The translations under genes were made by a program, and so were the position numbers. The notes below the pieces were generated by a model, which was given only the letters and a program-made list of their open reading frames with translations, did not search any database and had not been told where the DNA came from. Positions 59,796 through 64,000 of a stretch of 64,000 nucleotides of DNA are shown here, piece after piece (the stretch's first letter is position 1; the number at the start of each line of letters is the position of its first letter). Source of the stretch: Gaeumannomyces sp. JS-464 (lineage: Eukaryota > Ascomycota > Sordariomycetes > Magnaporthales > Magnaporthaceae); contig NGZR01000007.1 of the NCBI GenBank assembly GCA_002197995.1, positions 1,446,399 to 1,510,398 on the forward strand, written 5' to 3'.

Positions 59796-60290
59796 AGGGG
59801 AAAGGGGCATTTGTGCGGAGAATGGGGCTAGGAGATAAAAGAGGAAAGAGAAAAGAGACGAGACGTTTAGACAAGACTTTGGACACGTCTTGTCCTAGCT
59901 GACGGTTCTTGTTTCGGGGACGCAGACTAGAACTATTTACCTACATAGCTAGTCGCTCTCAGAATCGCAACTTGTGAGACAAATGCGCAACCAAAGAGTG
60001 TCCGTGAATGATATCCGTAAAGGAGAACAGACCTAACTAGAGCTTTCTGCGTGGTGTTGTTTTTCGTGCGTTTTTTCCACGACCAGCCCCTCTGTCTCCA
60101 GCCCACCACAACCTTTTTCTCCATCTCGTCATCACCACCACACCGCAGGCAGAAATACATCACTTCTGCCCACCTTGCCTCCCTCTTACCAAGCGATACG
60201 ACAGCCATATGCCCTCGATGCTTTCCCTCCGCGCTTCCAGTAACTGTATACCCGGCTTCCGGCAGTCGTTCATCGTCATTTGGGCTCCTC

Positions 60291-61652
60291 TTATTTGTCT
60301 TTGTCTTCATCCCCTGCACATCATTCGTGATTAGCGTCATTTCACTCGCAACTCGACCCAAGGAGCTCGTGTTGTTCGCAGGGAGAGTGAGGAAGTGAGG
60401 AAAACACGTACAGCCAAAGAGAGCCCCGATAAAGCTGATGATGACGGGCACCCAGGTGGCCAGGGCGACGATCTGGCCGAAATTCCACTCGTTGGACTTG
60501 TTGGAGCTGCCGGAGACCATGATGATGCGCGCGCGCAGGAGCGTGAAGAGGCCGACAAACGCCCACATGGCGCCCCACGACAGGAACGCGATGCCGAAGC
60601 GCCCCCACCTCATGTCGGGCTTGTCCTCCAGCTCCTTCTCCGTTAGATTGCCGAACAGGGTGCGCCAGCCGAGAATAAGAAGCCAGATGATGCCGAGAGC
60701 GGCCGCGATGCCTGAGAAGATGCGGATGCCGTTGAGTGGCGATTTGCCCATGACCTCGCACAGGATGTCGAACGTCTGGCCCGTCTTGCCCCGCTGCACG
60801 GCGATGATGCTGGGGTCCGTCCGCTGCCCGAGATTGACGATGGCCAACATGACGCCCACATGACGAGGAGAGAACGACGCGCAGGAAGTATTGCGGCCCT
60901 TTACCCCGGCCTCCCACCGGCATATAGAGCTGTGGCCGGACACGTGCCAGGATGGAGACCATGATAGAGGTGATGATGTCGTACCTGCTCACTGTCAAGT
61001 CGCCATCCTAGACACACGGAGGATGGTGTACAGCGAGGCGGCCATGACGGCGATCGAGAAGACGTAGACGCTCTGGACCATGTCGCGGAGGGTCTTCTTG
61101 AAGGCCGAGGAGATGGGGTCTGTGCCGTCGATCAACGCCGAAGTGGATGGCGATAAGGGGATCAGGTAGATGGTGATGAGAATGGCTTCGATGTAGTAGG
61201 ACGAAAAGACCTGCGGATACGGTCAGCCCAACAGCAAGCCCTGCTAGAAATCTTGGATACTCACGCCGATGCCTGCAAGACGCCATTCCCTGCCAACCCA
61301 ACGCCTGACACACCGAAGCGGTGCAGTTGTTGATGATCGGCATGACATAGGTTTCGAAATTCTGGCTGCCTCCGTCCTCGATGTCGAGCCAACGCTCGGC
61401 GAGCTCGGACGCAAGCTTGTTGTTCAAGACGAACCCTGGAGGTTTGTCCACGAGCCAGTACGTCAGGTATTTCGCCGTGATCCGTATTCCGGGGCCTCGG
61501 TAGAGCTTGCCGAAGTCGTCGGAGTTGAGCGTTTCCTGCGAGGGCATAAGGCTCACGAAGAAGTCGGCGGCGATCCTGCACAGCTCGCCATCCGGCGAGT
61601 CCACAGAGTCTACCGGCCATTTTCCGTCTCCCAGGGGCTTCACGAGGGACAT
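60291..61652 (-). CDS. multi-pass membrane protein of unknown family
   Basis: Three exons are inferred: 61652-61265, 61210-60412 and 60313-60291, with GT-AG introns of 54 and 98 nt; the last exon adds only WDEDKDK and a stop. The N-terminal part is soluble (MSLVKPLGDGKWPVDSV, RGPGIRITAKYLTYWLVDKP, a sequon NNCT). Membrane segments follow: FSSYYIEAILITIYLI, VYVFSIAVMAASLYTIL, FSGIAAALGIIWLLILGW, FGIAFLSWGAMWAFVGLFTLL and IVALATWVPVIISFIGALFG. Three frame breaks interrupt it: a surplus base near 61,275, a missing base near 60,998, a surplus base near 60,865. The start is uncertain; a further exon may lie at 61.93-62.08 kb. I do not recognise the family. Fresh pseudogene status is possible, but the coherent hydrophobic segments argue for a live gene with consensus errors. 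Confidence 0.6.
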
Positions 61653-61929
61653 GGCGACAGGTGTGTCGGGTTGGGCGCAGCGAACAAAACAAGGGCGAAA
61701 GAGAAGTGCGGATGTGCGTTCAGCTGCTGCGGCTCTTGCACAGTATCCTTCTGTTACCCTCTCCCGTTTCCCTCGGGGTTTCCTGCCCGCTTTATCTCCC
61801 CTCGCTGCCGCCCCCCATCCCCTGTCCAGCCAGAAGGGCAACGGAGAAAAGTCCGCTCTCCCAGCCCAGTCCAGTCCCGCCCCTCCCCTCCACTCGAGGT
61901 TGTCGCATAAAACCGACCCCGCTGCCCAA

Positions 61930-62079
61930 CGCATCCAGGAGGTCGGCCATGTCCAATCCAGACATGTGTGGCGCTCCCGTGGCGTTGCCAAGTATTGATT
62001 GTTGTCCGAAGTAGGGACTAGGGTGCGGCCCCGACCGGGACATATTATCGTCAGCTGAAAAGCGACGCTGCGGCGGCAT
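61930..62079 (-). other. candidate 5' exon of the membrane protein gene
   Basis: The minus strand reads MPPQRRFSADDNMSRSG, then HPSPYFGQQSIL and MSGLDMADLLDALGSG, protein-like and non-repetitive. It sits about 300 bp upstream of the Met at 61652, and I found no convincing splice pair that joins the two, so it could instead be a separate small frame or 5' leader. Confidence 0.3.
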
Positions 62080-64000
62080 TTGTTGATTGGTGATAGAGAG
62101 GGGTCCGCAGACGAGGCTCTGAAAAGTGCTCCGCATTAAACCCTTGGGGACGGCTTAGGGCGGAGATGAATGTAACATGCTACGAAGCTGAATAACGCAT
62201 TCTGTCATGTGAATGGTGCAAGAGAAACGGCAGCAGGGTCACTTGGTTGGAATTTGAAGGACCAGGGTGGGCGGAGAAAGATGAAGTGGATGGATCAGGT
62301 AGAGATGGCAGAAGATTCGAATAGCTAGGCGGCTGAGATGGACGGAAGAGCATACCGAATCTTCCATTCGGTGCCTTGAACGAGAAAGAGAAGAACGAGG
62401 CTGCAAAGATCCAAGGAATAATCATCGTTCGTCGAGACCTTGCTCCTTTCGTGACACATGCCTACAGGTATACATAGGTAGGTAGGTAGGTAGGTATACT
62501 TTGTAGAATACACTACATACCTGTTGTAAGATGGTCAGAGGGCCAGGCGCTTAAACCGGCAGCAAACAAAAAGCCACTGAGCGGGGGTGGCTGCTTCGTC
62601 CGATGCCGGTCTGCGGCGCCGTGGACCTCGAGTCAGGGGTGCTCATTCGCCCACATTCATGGAAAAGACAACAAGTGAACGACTCGACGAATGTGCCGAG
62701 TCGTATTTGTGCCTCGGGACTTGGAAGACATGTCGGTCTCAGTTATGTCATTCCTATCGGCAGGAAAACGCCACATCTAAGGTAGGTAGGTACCTGTCGT
62801 CGCCATCCGCAAGCGAACCCTCGCCGAAGACCACCCCCACCGGCTCGCGTCGCAGCAGTGGCTCGCCAATATATTGGAAGCAGCAGATCGAGATAAAGCT
62901 AGAGTATAATGTTTGGGGGCAACGAGGAACACGTGTCGAGCTGAAAGCGCTGTATTGACCGTGATGGTCGCTGGCCCGCTTGGAACCGCGCGTGTCAGAC
63001 GTGGTGCTCTCCATAACGGAGTATGCAGGCGTATACGGTCGGAGCTGTGTCCCGCCGTGGCGTGGAGAGGAAGGGTCGGTAGAGCTGCGCGCGGGTTTAT
63101 CGTTAGCGTCGAGGGGCCCACGAGAACTGTGTCGATAGATCGGAAGAAACTCACCTGGCGTCCATGTCGTCCAGGCGGTGATACCCGGCGGTCCTACTCT
63201 TGTGAGCCTCGTGTACGGGTGCTAAGGTGAACGACGGAGAGGACGAGAAGAAACAAAAAAAAAAGTGCGGGGAAGGCGTAGGAAAAGAACGGGGAATGTA
63301 TTGGGGAGTGCTGTGCCACAAGTTGGGGAGCTGGACAATGCCGTTGGTACGGGCCGCTGCATCATGCTGTAGATATGGGGCATTGCAGGAGCCAGGGTCG
63401 GCGCGGGGCGTGCAGGTGCGGGCTGATGCGGGGTGCCGGGAGCTCTGGTTGCCCGCTGCAGGATCGCGATGCGTCAGTGCAGCCGGAGTTTTGGCACTAC
63501 GAAGACTCGGGCAGTGGTTGGAGTGCTCGGAGGAAGACCAGAGGAGCGCCTTGGAGACTCTTCGAGGGAGACAGGAGGTCGTCGGGCCCGCCGGTGCAAA
63601 CGCGCCATTTCCAGCTCCATTTCCAGCTCTAGTTACCGTTCCCGGCCTTCTGGGCTGCATCCCCTCGGCTCCGCTCGCGCTCAAGGGGCGGAAACGTGAG
63701 CAGGGTTTGGCGCGCCAGCACTCGTTAGCCTGGTGCTACGACAAACCCTATCGCGTTGATCCGTGGCTCCATCGGTTTTCGCGGGTTTGTTATTCTCGGT
63801 TTCTTGCTCGGCGGGTGTTCAGCAACGTCAAGGCTTGGCCAGTAGCGCAACTTCGGCCGGCGCCTTAGCAGGCCCCGGGAAAGGGCCGTCCCCGTTTGCG
63901 AGTCTTCGATACCCTGTCCATGGACGAACTGCAAGGGTCGTTCTTGTAACGGAAGCCACGAAATTGGCATGGGGCGTTGGGGCGTTGGGGCGTAGGGCGT
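62080..64000. other. gene-free right end
   Basis: GC-normal, no RIP. Contains a (TAGG)n microsatellite (62475-62496) and a smaller one near 62,781. Open frames on both strands (for example 63151-63684 minus, 63227-63868 plus) overlap each other and have no recognisable features. The first few hundred bases should hold the membrane gene promoter. Confidence 0.5.
62475..62496. repeat. (TAGG)n microsatellite
   Basis: Five and a half perfect TAGG units, the complement of the CCTA repeat at the other end of the window. Confidence 0.9.

Noticed and set aside
60960..61020. Intron explaining the frame change in the membrane protein gene
   Set aside because: The available GT and AG would make an intron of about 26-33 nt and the phases do not match, so a missing base is more likely.
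63151..63868. Two long opposing frames at the right end
   Set aside because: They overlap each other, lack recognisable features and have low-complexity stretches.

Overview
The window reads as filamentous ascomycete nuclear DNA (Pezizomycotina, most likely a Sordariomycete). The genes have short GT-AG introns with fungal branch points and GC-rich codons, the intergenic tracts are pyrimidine-rich, and about 40 kb of the middle carries heavy one-directional C-to-T/G-to-A damage of the repeat-induced point mutation (RIP) type. No prokaryotic, viral or CRISPR features were seen.

Left arm (1-18,952), housekeeping: a small Ser/Gly-rich protein (+), a PSD2-type phosphatidylserine decarboxylase with two C2 domains and an EF-hand (-), a 5.3 kb gene-poor stretch, an ELO fatty-acid elongase (-) divergent from cytochrome c oxidase subunit VI (+), and signal peptidase complex subunit 3 (-). 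PSD, ELO and SPC3 all act in the endomembrane/lipid system; I see no sign of a shared operon-like unit.

Middle (18,953 to about 59,800), a RIP-degraded transposon graveyard: a 1.68 kb non-autonomous copia element with intact 147 bp LTRs and 5 bp target duplication; a 3.4 kb terminal-inverted-repeat element; a full-length 7.6 kb Ty1/copia element (235 bp LTRs, TGTAT duplication) carrying an antisense Cys-rich reading frame; a pair of about 1 kb direct repeats around a gypsy RT fragment; a Tad-like LINE next to gypsy gag/RT remnants; a second LINE; and two consecutive Fot1/pogo elements with clear inverted repeats and TA duplications. No intact transposon gene remains.

Right arm (about 59,800-64,000): GC content returns after a 27-base G run. 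One multi-pass membrane protein gene of unknown family lies on the minus strand, followed by gene-free sequence to the end.

A recurring oddity: PSD, ELO, SPC3 and the membrane protein each need one or more single-base frame corrections to give a continuous protein, while COX6, the small gene and the 3.1 kb main PSD exon need none. Uncorrected consensus indels are the simplest explanation. The most original biological observations are the antisense ORF inside the copia element, the RIP asymmetry between two LTRs of one element, and the RIP-altered half-tRNA primer site of the small copia element.
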